Positions 16,865 to 28,664 of a stretch of DNA of 64,000 bases are shown in pieces. The translations under genes were made by a program, and so were the position numbers. The notes under the pieces are model-generated. The model was not told the origin of the DNA. It saw only the letters and a list, made by a program, of their open reading frames with translations, and searched no databases. Position 1 is the stretch's first letter; every line of letters starts with the position of its first letter. The DNA is from Roseiarcus sp963709185 (lineage in GTDB: Bacteria; Pseudomonadota; Alphaproteobacteria; Rhizobiales; Beijerinckiaceae): positions 1 through 64,000 of the forward strand of contig CAVPVQ010000006.1 of the NCBI GenBank assembly GCA_963709185.1, in the 5' to 3' direction.

Positions 16865-18223
16865 GTGACCCAAGAATCGCCCAAGCCCCGACGGCTGTCC
16901 CGCCGGGCGACCGCACTGATGGCGGCCGGCCTTTCGGTTGGTACAGCGGCCAGCGTTGCCATAGCCGTACCTATCGCAACATCGTCTGCACAAAGTGCAC
17001 CGACAGCCAGCATCCAAGTCTGGATGGAGGCCAACGGCACACCTTTAGACAACTATTGGGCTGCACAAGCCAAGGCCTTCGACCAAGCCAACCCCGGCGA
17101 TACCGTCAGCATCGACATAGAGCCGTCCGGCCCTTACAACACCAAGGTCGCGGCTGCTCTGGCCGCCAACAACCCCCCTGCGCTCACTTTTGGCTGGGGA
17201 GGTGGTCGACGAACTCTCAGTACATCGATGCAAAGGTCCTGCAACCCTTCGGCGACGCTGGGCAGAGCGACGCCGGCAACCCCTCGTGGAAGAGCGACTT
17301 CGTGGCTTCGAGCCTCGGGGCCGTGACCTTCAACAACGAGATCTACGGGATCCCCCTAGCGCGGCACGCAGCCCGTCTTCTTCTTCTACAACAAGGCACT
17401 GCTGGCGAGGTACCACCTCGAGTTCCCGACTACGACCACTCAGCTGCTAGCCGACGTCATCCTCCTGGCCAAGCACAACGTGACTGCCCTTGCGCTCAGC
17501 GACAACGGGGGATGGCCTGGTCTCATGTACCTCGAGTACTTCACGGACCGCATCGGCGGGCCCCAGGTGTTCCTCAATATCCAGGACGGGAAGATGGGCG
17601 CCTGGTCCAACCCTGCCATTATCCAAGCCCTCACGGACATCCAGACCCTGGTGAAGGACAATGCTTTCGAGCAGGGCTACCAAGACATCAGCTTCGGCAC
17701 CGGCTTTACCGAAGCGATGATCCACAACGGCGTGGCTGCGATGGAGCTGATGGGTGACTGGGACATCGGATTCATCCAGGGTTACTACCCGGGCTGGGTC
17801 ACAACGAGCATGGGTATCGGGTTCTTCCCGACGGTGCCTGGGGGCAAGGGCAACTCCAGCTGACCTAGAGGGCAACACGACGGTCTATCCGAGTTGGCTG
17901 CCCACATCTCGCCTGCCGAGACCTACGTCGCGGAGAAATTCGCGGCCTGGCTGTTCACTACCCCGGCTTACGCGAAGTTCGAGGTCAGCCAAGGCCTTGT
18001 ACCCGTCATCGCGGGCTCGGCCAGCCTGCTCAACTCTTCCCCATTGAAGGAGTACCTGCTACCCGTCTACAACGCCGTCCAAAAGGCGCCGTACTTCCAG
18101 TACTCCTGGGACAAGGCGCTTGGGTGCCACGAAGGCGACGCCGATGTCACCAACCTCCAGAATGTCTTCGACCTCACCGAAACGCCTAAGCAGTTTGCCA
18201 AGGCAATGAACGCTTACCAATAA
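16865..18223 (+). CDS. CUT1 sugar-binding protein of the GH3-GH95 operon (frameshifted)
   Basis: About 450 codons from GTG 16865, behind AAGGGAG. The signal peptide is RRATALMAAGLSVGTAASVA; the mature part has SIQVWMEANGTPLDNYWAAQ, NPGDTVSIDIEPSGPYNTKV, VTFNNEIYGIPL, MGAWSNPAIIQALTDIQTLV, ELMGDWDIGFIQ and YVAEKFAAWLF. These are in order but in four different frame segments, with breaks near 17205, 17362 and 17865. As read it is not translatable in one piece, yet no region is missing. A hairpin (18252-18298) follows the stop. Role: capture of the oligosaccharide that GH3 and GH95 will trim. Confidence 0.75.
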
Positions 18224-18251
18224 GCGCTGCGCCCTAGGCACTGACAAAGCA

Positions 18252-18298
18252 GGACAGGTAGCCCGGCTCCGCACCGACGACGCGGAGCCGGGCTGTCC
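18252..18298 (+). terminator. Strong intercistronic hairpin after the binding-protein gene
   Basis: AGCCCGGCTCCGC (18260-18272) pairs exactly with GCGGAGCCGGGCT (18282-18294), and GGACAG/CTGTCC extends the stem. There is no T-run, and the operon continues 20 bp later, so partial termination or 3'-end protection of the binding-protein mRNA is more likely than full termination. Confidence 0.6.
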
Positions 18299-18317
18299 AA
18301 CGGTATGAGGTGGGCTC

Positions 18318-19281
18318 ATGGCAGCTAGTCCCGCACGTTCTCAACCGCAACCAGGTTGGCGGCTCGCGTCCGACTGCATACCAGAGCCCGGCGGCGGAGC
18401 TTCTTCGCCGACCTGGTCGGGATCTCGCCGACTATGGCTCTGTACGGGGCCTTCATAATCATCCCGACGGCCTTTGCCCTTTTCTTGAGCTTCACCAACT
18501 GGAACGTGGACGGCCCGATACAGTGGGCTGGCATTGCTAACTGGCGCGAGTTCTTCTCCGACCCCGTCTCCGGTCACTCCTTGTTGGTGACATTCGAGTT
18601 GGCGGGGCTCAGCTGGCTGGCGCAGACCCCCACGGCCATGGCTCTCGGCATATTCGTTGCCGGGACGCAGCGCTACCGTGCCGTCTATGCCGCCCTTTAC
18701 CTGGTGCCTCTCCTACTGTCCACCGCCGGGTTGAGCCTGATGTGGGAGGACGTCCTTTTCCCTCAGTTCGGCGGTCTGGCTTGGCTCGGGATTCACGCCC
18801 ACATGCACTTCCTCAGCCGGAACTGGCTGGGCAGCCCCGACCTCGCATTTTTCACGATCGTCGTCATCATCGCCTGGCAGTTCATGCCCTTCCACACGCT
18901 CATTTTCCAGGCAGGGAGACGGGCTATACCGTCCGAGCTCTACGACGCCGCCAGCGTCGACGGCGCGAGCATGCGGCCAAACGTTTCTGGCACGTAACCC
19001 TGCCACAGTTGCGCTACAGCATCGTGACGTCGTCGACGCTCGTCTTGGTCGGTTCGCTGACGTATTTCGACATCATCTACATCTTGACCCAAGGTGGTCC
19101 CGGCGACACGACCAGGGTGCTGGCGATGGACATGTACAACATCGGTTTCAACCAGACGGAGTTCGGTTATGCGAGCGCAATAGCCACTGTGCTCGGCGTT
19201 CTCGGGATCGTCCTGGCCATCGTTCTCGTCAGATTGAGCGGGTTCGGCTCCATGGAGGGGACCCAGGAGGGCATATGGTAG
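18318..19281 (+). CDS. CUT1 sugar ABC permease (MalF type), GH3-GH95 operon (frameshifted)
   Basis: Six membrane segments are readable, starting with FADLVGISPTMALYGAFIII, then WLAQTPTAMALGIFV and VVIIAWQFMPFHTLIFQAGR. The EAA loop begins LYDAASVDGAS and is interrupted by a frameshift near 18980; the rest (RFWHVTLPQLRYSIVTSSTL, FDIIYILTQGGPGDTTRVLA) follows in the next frame to TAG 19279-19281. ATG 18318 after GAGGTGGG needs another frame change near 18350; TTG 18356 avoids it but has a poor ribosome site. It pairs with the next permease. Confidence 0.72.
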
Positions 19282-20215
19282 CGCACGATGCCAGCGAGGC
19301 TTCAGGGCCACCCTGCGGCCGCCGCCGTGCCCGGGACGAAACGACCGTCGGCCCCCGCTCCAGACGCTGGGGGGTATCAGGGGCAGATCGAAGATTTCTC
19401 GCTTCGCGTCCTTCGTCCTCGGGACGATCTGGTTGGTGTTCGTGTTGGCACCCATCTACTACATGGTGCTCATCAGTTTCCGCTCGCCCAATGAGTACCT
19501 TTCTGCCAATGCCTGGCTGCCGACCGGTGGGCTGAGCTTGTCTTCGTACTCGTCCATCTTCCACAGCCCGGGGGTAGGAACGGATTTCCGAAACAGCGTG
19601 GAGCTGGCGGTCGGGCACGATCGTGGTGGTCGTTACGCTTTCCCTCGCCGCTGGGTACCGGATCGTGCGCCGAGGCTCCCGCTTGCGGCTGTTTCGTTCC
19701 GAGTCATACTGTTTGGCATCGCCATCCCTATCCAGGCGATCATCATACCCCTGTACTTCATAACCAACAAGATCCATACCTACGACACGCTGTACGGCCT
19801 CGTGCTCGTGCTGTCGGCGTCGCTCATCCCGGTCGCCGTCCTGTTGATGGTCAATTACCTTCGCCTCATACCACGGCAACTTTACGACGCCATGGCGGTC
19901 GACGGTGCCGGTCCATGGACCACGTTCACTCATCTGGTTGTCCCCATGGCCCGCCCAGTGTCTGGCTGTTATCAGCATTTACTGCGGGTTTGGGCGCCTG
20001 GAATAACTTCCTCTTGCCCCTCATACTCACGCAGTCCAATAATGACCAGGTGCTGCCGCTTGGGGATGTACCAATTCGCCTCGAACGGTGAGTACGCCCT
20101 AAACGTCCCAGTTTTAATGGCTTTCGTGATGTTGTCGGCATTGCCGCTTCTGATACTGTACATAGGCCTTCGCCGCCAGTTCGTAAAAGGTATCGGAGGG
20201 TTCGCCCTCCGATGA
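19275..20215 (+). CDS. CUT1 sugar ABC permease (MalG type), GH3-GH95 operon (frameshifted)
   Basis: ATG 19275 follows CCAGGAGGG and overlaps the stop of the preceding permease. Readable pieces are VLAPIYYMVLISFRSPNEYL, then GTIVVVVTLSLAAGYRIVRR in another frame, FGIAIPIQAIIIPLYFITNK, the EAA loop LYDAMAVDGAGPWTTFTHLV, NNFLLPLILTQSNNDQVLPL (another frame) and LILYIGLRRQFVKGIGGFAL. At least four frame changes are needed (about 19430, 19620, 19690, 19960-20070). The piece order is complete for a MalG permease, so the gene was recently intact or the assembly has indels. Confidence 0.65.
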
Positions 20216-22679
20216 CAACTGCCGCATATCTGAACGCGAACCTTGCAATAGAAGACCGCGTGAACGACCTGATCGAGCGAATGGAAATCGACGAGAAGTT
20301 GGCGCAGCTGGGCGCCGTCGAGTTCCCCCACCTGATAACGGGCGAGCGCTTTGACCCCGAAGCGGCGCTGGCCGTGGTGCCGCACGGCATCGGCCAGGTC
20401 ACGCGGATCGGCGCCACCACCGGCCTCGAGCCACAGCAAAGCGCCGAGCTGTTCAACCAAATCCAGCATCTTGTCGTAGAGCGCACACGGCTCGGGATCC
20501 CGCTCATGGTGCACGAAGAATCACTGGCCGGTTACTGTCCGCGGGGCGCCACCGTGTTCCCCCAAGCGCTCGCTCTCGCCAGTTCTTGGGATCCGGCCCT
20601 TATTTACGACGTGGCGGACTGCGTCCGCCGGCAGTTGCTGGCCGTGGGGGCTCGCCACAGCCTGGCACCGGTGCTCGATGTGGCCCGGGACCCCCGATGG
20701 GGTCGTGTGGAGGAGACCTACGGCGAGGACCCGGTGCTGGCGGGTGTGCTGGGGACTGCCTACGTGCGAGGCATGCAGACCGACGACTTGTCAACGGGCG
20801 TCCTGGCCACGGGGAAGCACTTCCTGGCTCATGGCCTATCGGAGGGCGGACGTAACCATGCGCCGGTACAGGTCGGGCCGAGAGAGCTGCGGGAGGTGTA
20901 CGCCGAACCCTTCGCCGCCGCAATCCGCGACGCCGGGTTGGGCTCGATCATGAGCTCGTACAGTTGCGTCGACGGGCTTCCCGGCAGCGGGTCGGCAGAA
21001 ATCCTGACGCGCTTGCTCCGTGACGAGCTCGGCTTCGACGGCATGGTGGTGGCCGATTACTTTGCGGTCCTGCTCTTGATCGATTACCACCGGGTGGCAG
21101 CAGACCGGTCCGAGGCGGCCATCAAGGCTCTAACGGCCGGGCTCGATCTCGAGCTTCCTGCCCTGAACTGTTTTGGGGCCCCCTCAAAGAGGCGATCGAC
21201 GGGGGCAGAGTGCCGATCTCTGCGGTCGACACCGCCGTACGCCGAGTGCTGACCTCCAAAATGCGTTTGGGCCTGTTCGAATCGCCATACGTCGACTCCA
21301 CCCGCGTAAAGGCGGTCTTCGCTGACCCAGCCAATGCCCACCTCGCTCGGCTGGCCGCTACCCGGGGCATTGTTCTCGTTGCAAACGATGGCGTGCTGCC
21401 GCTGGCCATGAACGTTTCGAAAGTGGCGGTCATTGGCCCGGCGGCCGACGATAGGCGTTTACTGCAGGGCGACTACCACTACCCGGCCCACCAAGAGCTG
21501 GTGATTGGCCCCGCAGAGCCAGCCGATGGCAACGGGAAGTCTTTGGCGGATGGCCCGTCGTTGGCCGACTCCGACGTGCAACCCGACCTTGGCGTAGCGG
21601 TCGGCGGAAGCGCAGGAAGCGGGATCCCAGACGTCTTCTTCTTGCCCAGTGGCGAAGGGGCACTCAAACCCGGTCACTACTACACAGAGCACGTCACTCC
21701 CCTGGCTGGGCTCCGCGACGCTCTGGGTGCCCGCGCCGAAGTGATGTACGAGAAGGGTTGCGAGCTAGTTGGCGATGACCGCGCCGGCTTCCCCGAAGCG
21801 GTTGCGGCTGCTGCGCAGGCCGACGTCGCCGTGGTGGTACTCGGCGGCCGCTCCGGGTTGCACAAGAGCTCAACGGTCGGCGAAGCCCGGGATGCCACAG
21901 ACCTCAGGTTGACAGGCGTCCAGGAGGAGCTCGTAACAGCCGTGGCGGCCACGGGCACCCCCACGGTGCTCGTCGTCATGAGCGGGCGGGCTCATGTGCT
22001 GAGCGGCGTGGCCGACCGCGTCCGGGCCCTGTTGGTTGCCGCGCCGCTTGGGGAGCAGGGCGGCAATGCCTTGGCAGACGTGCTATTGGGGAAGGCGGAG
22101 CCCACCGGCAGGCTTGCCATCACCCTTCCAAGATCTACGGGCCACGTGCCCCTCTACAGCAGCCATCGTTCCGGCGGCAATCGTTCCGAGTTTTATCGCG
22201 ACTACACCGATCGTGGCCACACTCCCCTTTTCAGTTTCGGGCATGGCCTCGGTTACACGACATTCGGTTATTCCGACATAGCAGTGGCCGCCGGCGACAC
22301 CTCGTCTCGGATCATCGTTGGGGTGACGCTGGCTAATACAGGGGACCGGCAAGGCGAGGAGGTAGTACAGCTTTACGTGTCAGACTTGGTGGCATCGGTG
22401 GCGCGGCCGGAAAGTTACCTGATCGGCTTCACCCGTTTGAGCCTGTCTCCCGGCGAGGCGGTGCGAGTGACCTTCGACGTCCACCCGAGCCGGCTCGCCT
22501 TTTACGACGAAGCCATGCACTTTGTCGTGCAACCGGGCCTGTTCCAATTCGCCGTGGGCGCCTCGTCGTCTGACATCCGCCAAAAAGCAGTCGTGGATCT
22601 GACTGGCCCAGTGGCCACGTACTCTCAGCGGTCGATCGTGCCCGTGACCGCCGCAGTGAGCGAACAAGTACGGGGCTGA
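20212..22679 (+). CDS. GH3 beta-glucosidase/beta-xylosidase (one frameshift)
   Basis: About 822 residues, cytosolic (no signal peptide). The GH3 N-terminal barrel has LGIPLMVHEESLAGYCPRGA, TVFPQALALASSWDP, DPRWGRVEETYGEDP, KHFLAHG and the nucleophile region ELGFDGMVVADYF (Asp282). The C-terminal sandwich and FnIII domain have GGRSGLHKSSTVGEARDATD, PLFSFGHGLGYTTF and YVSDLVASVARPE. N and C parts are in different frames joining near 21185, in a TTTTGGGGCCCCC homopolymer run, a classic place for an indel error. ATG 20212 overlaps the permease stop by four bases. It would remove terminal beta-glucosyl or beta-xylosyl units from imported oligosaccharides. Confidence 0.85.
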
Positions 22680-25083
22680 TGGTTATAAACGACATTGGCG
22701 TGGCCGCCGGTAAGGAGTCCCGCCTTTGGTACCGCCAGCCGGCGAGCAAGTGGCTAGAGGCGCTCCCCCTTGGTAACGGCAGGCTCGGGGCCATGTTGTG
22801 GGGCGGCCCTCAGCGCGACAGGGTAGACCTCAATATCGATACCCTCTGGTCCGGCGGTCCCCGCACTGCTCACACCGAGGACGCAGCTGCCGTGTTGGCC
22901 GAACTGCGTGCCGCCGTGCTCGAACGCCGTGCCTATGCGGAAGCCGATAGGCTCGCCCTTCGCTTACAAGGCTCGTTCAACGAGGCCTACCAGCCGCTCG
23001 GGCAACTGACCGTCGACTTCGGGGATGTCGGCGAGGTACAAAACTACGAGAGGTCTTTGGATATGCGGGACGGTGTTGCCACGGTGCGTTACGAGGTCGC
23101 CGGATCGCTCTACGAGCGGGAGGCTTTTGCTTCTCGCCCAGACGGAGCATTCGTAATGCAACTGAGGGCGCTCGGGACCGGCAAGCTCAACGTGACCCTC
23201 GATCTCGGCAGCCCCCACCCGGATGAGCGGTACGTCGGGGACGACGGCATTGGTTGGCTGGAAGGCAGGGCCCCGCGCACGTCGTGCCGCATTATTGGGA
23301 CAAAGAACCGGCCATCGTGTACGAGCCCACCTTCGGCTTGCGCTTTGCCGCGGGCTTGGCAGTCAGGTTTGATGGCGGCGTGGTTCACTCCGCAAGTCAG
23401 GGAACCTTGCGGGTCGAGGGTTCCCGCGCGCTCACCTTGTTCGTAGTCGCCGCTACCGGTTACGCAGGTTACTCCACCCCCCCAGTCGAAGACCCTGTTG
23501 CTCTCCGGCACGCATGCCGGGAGGTCCTTGGCCCGGTGCTCACCCAGCCGTACGAGGTCATCCGAGCGAGACATGTACAAGACCACAGCGCACTTTTCGA
23601 CCGTTGTTCGTTGGAGCTGAGACCGGGTGAGCGAGCCGGGGTGCCGACCGACGAACGGCTGCGGGCGCTGCGAGCCGGCGGTAGCGACGAGGGCCTGTGC
23701 GCACTATTGTTCCATTACGGCCGCTACCTCTTGATGGCGAGCTCACGGCCCGGCAACGAAGCCGCCAACCTACAGGGGATCTGGAACGACCAGGTGCGCG
23801 CGCCCTGGAGCTGCAATTGGACGACCAACATCAACGCCGAAATGAACTACTGGCACGCCGAAACCACCAACCTGGCGGAGTGTCACGAACCGCTCATAGA
23901 CCTGGTGACGGATCTCTCGCACGCGGGCGAGAGCACAGCCAAGGAGCTCTATGGGTGTAGGGGCTGGGTAGCGCACCACAACGTTGACCTCTGGCGCTCG
24001 ACTTGGCCGACCGGGGACCAGGAGGCCCACCCGTACTGGGTGAACTGGCAAATGGGCGGCCCATGGCTCTGCCAGCACCTATGGGAGCATTACGCCTTTT
24101 CCGAGGACCGGTCCTTCCTTGCGCGCGTTTACCCGGCTATGCGCGAGGCAGCCTTGTTCCTGTTGGATTATTTGGTCGTGGGGCCAGACGGGCGATTGGT
24201 CACGTGCCCGTCGACCTCTCCGGAAAACAGTTTCCGCGCTTCCGACGGGACCGAAGCCGCCGTGAGCGCAGCGTCGACGTTGGACATCTGGTTGACCAGG
24301 GATCTCTTTCGCCACTGCTCCGCTGCCTCGGAGATCCTCGGATCGGACGAAGAGCTGAGGGCGGCACTGACAAGCGCCCTGGCGATGCTCCGCGAACCTC
24401 AGGTGACCGCTGATGGCCGCTTGCAGGAATGGTGGGAAGACTTCGCTGAACCGGAACCCGGCCACCGTCATCTGTCACACCTTTTCAGCGTTTACCCCGG
24501 TGACGAAGTGACACCGCGGTCAACCCCGCAGTGGGCGGCCGCGGCCCGGCGCTCGCTCGAGCAGCGCCTGGCAAGCGGAGGCGGAGGGCCTGGTTGGAGC
24601 CGAGCATGGGTGGCGGCACTATGGGCGAGGTTGTTGGACGGGGACCTGGCATGGGAGAGCCTCAGGGTCCTCTTGGAGGGCTCGTTCTCCGACAACTTCT
24701 TTGGCTCCCACGACCCGGATGTGTTCCAAATCGACTGCAATTTCGGAGCGACAGCCGCGATCGCCGAGATGCTGCTTCAAAGCCATTCGGGAAGCCTCGA
24801 CATCTTGCCTGCCTTGCCGGCGGCGTGGCCAGATGGCGAGGTTTCAGGTCTGCGGGCGCGTGGAGGCATGACCGTCAGCATCAGATGGGAGAGCGGCCGC
24901 GCGACCGAGGTCAGCCTGCAGGTCCCTACCGCCCGAGAGGTGACGGTGCGTTGTGGCACGCCTCTTCACCTTGCAGAGCATGAACCCGGGGGTACCAGGA
25001 TCTTGCCGGGGAATGAGCCGGGATTGACGGTCGTGATCGCCCCGAAGCCGGGTCTCTACACCCTTCTGGCAGCCGGCAAATAG
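22679..25083 (+). CDS. GH95 alpha-L-fucosidase (one frameshift)
   Basis: About 800 residues, no signal peptide. N-terminal GH95 domain: LWYRQPASKWLEALPLGNGR, LGAMLWGG, LNIDTLWSGGP. The (alpha/alpha)6 barrel has NLQGIWNDQVRAPWSCNWTT, then NINAEMNYWH (catalytic-site Asn residues), CPSTSPENSF (acid Glu region), HRHLSHLFSVYPGDEV and IDCNFGATAAIAEMLL (Asp). The frames change once near 23270, in a GGGCCCCGCG stretch. The start ATG shares one base with the GH3 stop. GH95 enzymes invert alpha-1,2-L-fucosides, such as the terminal fucose of xyloglucan; a few act on alpha-L-galactosides. This is the clearest clue to the island's substrate. Confidence 0.9.
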
Positions 25084-25121
25084 CTCAGTCTACGGCCCTG
25101 CTGTTCTCGGACAGCGGCTGG

Positions 25122-26654
25122 TTAGCTCCCGAGTTCGATAGGTGCTTCTATGACACAGAAGGAGCGAGCCGGCAGTGACATCACGAAACGGTCCCCCCGC
25201 GCGTTCTCCCAGCCTTCGTCGAGCCGTACCTGAGCCAGTCCCGGCACCGGCCCTGCGCCGATAGCTCCCTCCGTCAGCACCCTGATGCGGACCTGGCCGG
25301 CAAAGGTGGCGTCGCGCAGGACTATTTCGCTCTGGTCAAGTGCCGAAAGGCCGCGGTTGACAACCGTCAGGGAAATGCGCCGCGTCTCCTCATCGCACGT
25401 GGCCGCGGCATCGAGGACACTGAAGGGCCCGAGGTCTCCAATACGGTGGGCATAGCGGTCGGGCACAGGCGGTGCGGGTGCCGGTACCGCGGGCGCCCGG
25501 ACGAGCACGTCGACGGCTTGATCGAGAACTACCTCTGAACTGAGCAGGAAGGGGTAATAGATGGGCTGTACGTCGGCGCCGCCGGGGGTAGCCACGATAG
25601 GAGCGATTGCATTCACCATCTGGGCCAGGTTCGCCATTTTGACCCAGTCGCAATGGCGGACGAATATGTTCAGGTAAGTGGCGACCGCCAGCGCGTCGTT
25701 GAAGTCGTAGCGTTCTTCGAGGAAGCCGTCGTCGGTGCGGTACCACACGTTCCATTCGTCGTAGGCGATCCGGGGGACGGTTGGGACCTGGTGCTTGTAC
25801 GCCGCCTGGGACAGCATCGCCGATGTAGCACGGATGGCCCGCTCCGCTTGGTGGGGCGATAGGACGTTCGTCCAGTAATCAGCCGCGCCCGAATAGATGT
25901 GCACCGAATGCAGGTCGATTAGGCCAACCAGGGCGTCGATCACGGCGTAATCCCAGTCGCTCCACCCAGTGTGCCCGCAGCTCACAAGCTTGACATCGGG
26001 GTCGAGACGTCGGATCGCCCGCGCCCAGCGGGTAGCAGTTGCGATGTACTCGGCCACGGAAAGTTGCCCGACTTGCCAATCGCCATATATTTCGTTGCCA
26101 AGCCCCCACCACGTGACCCCATAGGGTTCGTTGTGGCCATTGCGGCCACGCTGGTCTGCCCAATAGCTACGAGTCGTGGCATTGCAGTACTCAACCCAGT
26201 CCAGGGCCTCGGCAAGCGTGCCGGTGCCCATGTTGAGGCAGATGTAAGGGGCTGCTCCCAGTTCGGCGCAATACGACAAGAACTCGTCGCTGCCGAACTG
26301 ATTAGTCTCGGTGCCTCCCCACGCCAGGTCCATCCGGGACGGCCGGGAGGCACGTGGGCCGACGCCGTCCGTCCAATGATAATTGGAAGCAAAATTGCCA
26401 CCAGGCCAGCGCAGCACCGAGAGCCTCAGGGGTCGGAGCAAGTCGAGTACGTCACGCCGGAAGCCCCTTTCTTCGCTAAGGGGTGACCCTTCCTCAAAGA
26501 GCCCTCCGTTGATGCACCGGCCCAAGTGCTCGACGAAACCGCCGAAAATACTCCGGTCAACGCGGCCAAGCGGGCGCCACGGGTCGACCGACACTCGAGG
26601 TGCGCGATCTCGGGCGCCAGGCAGTCCTTCTATAGAACCGCGGTGGGCGCTCAC
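25122..26654 (-). CDS. GH51 alpha-L-arabinofuranosidase
   Basis: 510 residues, intact, cytosolic. Landmarks: IFGGFVEHLGRCINGGLFEE near residue 37, LRWPGGNFASNYHWTDGVGP, the acid/base Glu188 in WWGLGNEIYGDW, HIYSGAADYW and the nucleophile Glu300 in IAYDEWNVWY, followed by a C-terminal beta-sandwich. It releases arabinofuranose side chains from arabinoxylan, arabinan or arabinosylated xyloglucan oligosaccharides. ATG 26654 overlaps the GH31 stop by four bases, so it is the last gene of the GH127-SBP-permease-GH31-GH51 operon. Its end faces the GH95 gene only 38 bp away. Confidence 0.95.
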   Translation of the reverse strand: MSAHRGSIEGLPGARDRAPRVSVDPWRPLGRVDRSIFGGFVEHLGRCINGGLFEEGSPLSEERGFRRDVLDLLRPLRLSVLRWPGGNFASNYHWTDGVGPRASRPSRMDLAWGGTETNQFGSDEFLSYCAELGAAPYICLNMGTGTLAEALDWVEYCNATTRSYWADQRGRNGHNEPYGVTWWGLGNEIYGDWQVGQLSVAEYIATATRWARAIRRLDPDVKLVSCGHTGWSDWDYAVIDALVGLIDLHSVHIYSGAADYWTNVLSPHQAERAIRATSAMLSQAAYKHQVPTVPRIAYDEWNVWYRTDDGFLEERYDFNDALAVATYLNIFVRHCDWVKMANLAQMVNAIAPIVATPGGADVQPIYYPFLLSSEVVLDQAVDVLVRAPAVPAPAPPVPDRYAHRIGDLGPFSVLDAAATCDEETRRISLTVVNRGLSALDQSEIVLRDATFAGQVRIRVLTEGAIGAGPVPGLAQVRLDEGWENARGDRFVMSLPARSFCVIEAPIELGS

Positions 26655-28631
26655 GACTTGTGCTCCGTTATTGGTAGGCGTGCTCCGTCCCGGAAGAAAA
26701 GTGGGATCGTCTCAAGAGGCGCATCAACAGTTACGAGCGTGCCGCCCGGCATGTGCGCCCCAGTCCAGGAATTTGTCCACTCCGCCCCGGCGGGCAGGTA
26801 AACGGCCCTCTCCCTTGCGCCGTGTTGTACCACCGGGGCCGCCATGACATCTCGGCCAAACATGAACTGGTCGTCGACCTCCCAGGACCCTGGGTCCTCG
26901 GGGAACTCGAGAAGCAGCGGGCGCATAATGGGTATCCCGGTCCTACTCGTTTCTGCGGCCTGGGTATGCAAGTAGGGCCGTAGCCGTTCACGAAGGAAAA
27001 TGTAGTCCTTCAATATGGCGTAGGCCTCCTCCCCGAAAGACCAGATCTCATTGGGACCACCTGTCATCTCGGTGCCCATGGTGGTGTTGGGCGCGCGGTC
27101 GCCATGGAGGCGGAAGAGCGGGCTGAACGCACCGTACTGGAACCAGCGCACGACGAGCTCCCGGAACACAGGGTCGTCCGGGTCGCCCGCAAAGAAACCG
27201 CCGATGTCGGTGCCCCACCAAGGGATGCCGCTCATCGCGATGTTGAGCCCGGCGCGCACTTGCACCCGGAACGACTCGAACGTTGATGGTATGTCGCCTG
27301 ACCAGACCGCGGCACCATACCTTTGGCTGCCTGCCCAAGCGGACCGGCACAACATGAGCACTTCTGTCTCACCTCGGCTCAACATGCCCTCGTAGAAGCC
27401 GCGTACGTGCTCACGAGGGTACAAGTTGGCGACCTCGAGGCCAGGCCCCGCAGCGAACCTCAGGCTTGCCGGGTAGCCAGGCTTCATCTCCGGTTCGCAG
27501 GCATCGAGCCAGAAGATCCGGATCCCCGCATCGTAATAGTTCTTCTCGACCTGCCCCCAGACGTACTTGCGGGCGTCCTGGTTAGTGGAGTCATAAAAGG
27601 CTGCGCCGATCCAGGCGTTCGTGCCTCGTTCCGGCCAGATTGACTGTACCGGTGGGCTCTCTTCACTCGAGATAAAGAAGCCGCTCTCCAACATTGGCCC
27701 ATAATTTCTCGAAGCCTGGCTGACAGATGGCCACACCGACACCATGAGCTTGGTCCCCATGGACTCGAGCTCGTCGACCATCGCAGGCGGGTCGGGCCAT
27801 TCGCCCGGGTAAAAGCTCCAATCCCCAAGATGTTCCCAATGGAAGAAATCGCTTACAATCACCGCTACCGGGACCCCTCGGCGCCGGTACTCCCGGGCGA
27901 CTTCGAGAAGCTCCTCCTGGGTCCGGTAGCGGAGCTTGCTCTGCCAGAACCCGCTCGCCCAAGAGGGGAACTCGGGCGAATGCCCGGTGGCGTCGGCATA
28001 ATGCGAGAGAAGCTCTGCTGGCTTGTCGCCGGCTGTCACCCAGTAGTCAATTTGGCGCGCACTATCTGCAACCCAGCGCGTCCCGTTGTCGGCTAGCTCG
28101 ACGCGCCCCACAGCGGGCGAGTTCCAAAGGAACCCATAGCCCCTACTCGAGACCATGAAGGGCACCGAGACCTCTGCATTGCGCTGGACGAGTTCTATAA
28201 CTAGGCCTTTTTGGTCGAATCGCCCGTGGAGGTGTTGTCCGAGCCCGTAGAGCTTCTCGCCCTCGTATGCCTTGAAGCGCTGCTCGAGACGGTAATGCCC
28301 GTTGCCATTGGCCACGAAGAACCTTGGCCCGGGCCACCAGAAGTGAGCCTTCTGTTCCGACAGTAGCTCCGCGCCGTCGTCGGTCCGGGAGAAGCTCACC
28401 AGCCCGTCGGGTGAAATCTCAACCTTCAGTTTGCCGTTGACGAGAGTGGTCCCGTCGACGCCTGCACCGGCTGACGGACGTGGAGGAGGCGTAATCGAGC
28501 GCGCCAGGGAGGTCTTCGGCGATCCCTAACTGGCCGGCGCGTACCCTGATCGAGTCTTCGCCCCAAGCTTCCAAGCGCAAACGCTCGTGGCCGGAGGCGT
28601 ACTCGAGTACCGGCCCGTTGTTATCACGCAT
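26651..28631 (-). CDS. GH31 glycosidase, alpha-xylosidase-like (one frameshift near the N terminus)
   Basis: About 660 residues. From ATG 28631 (after GGAAAGG) an N-terminal sandwich begins (YASGHERLRLEAWGEDSIRV) and shifts frame near 28490 into the main frame. The barrel shows EKLYGLGQHLHGRFDQKG, FPSWASGFWQSKLRYRTQEE, VIVSDFFHWEHLGDWSFYPG, nucleophile Asp in IFWLDACEPEMKPG, acid/base Asp in AVWSGDIPSTFESF and IPWWGTDIGGFF. SDFFHWEHLGDWSF resembles alpha-xylosidase members such as YicI rather than alpha-glucosidases. Xylosyl side chains of xyloglucan are a likely substrate. The gene starts 33 bp after the permease stop and overlaps GH51. Confidence 0.88.
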
Positions 28632-28664
28632 CGTTGTACCTTTCCGGATGTAGTCGTTTGGCCT

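Noticed and set aside
19229..20514. Minus-strand frames opposite the permease and GH3 start
   Set aside because: Antisense; they span gene boundaries on the coding strand and lack motifs.
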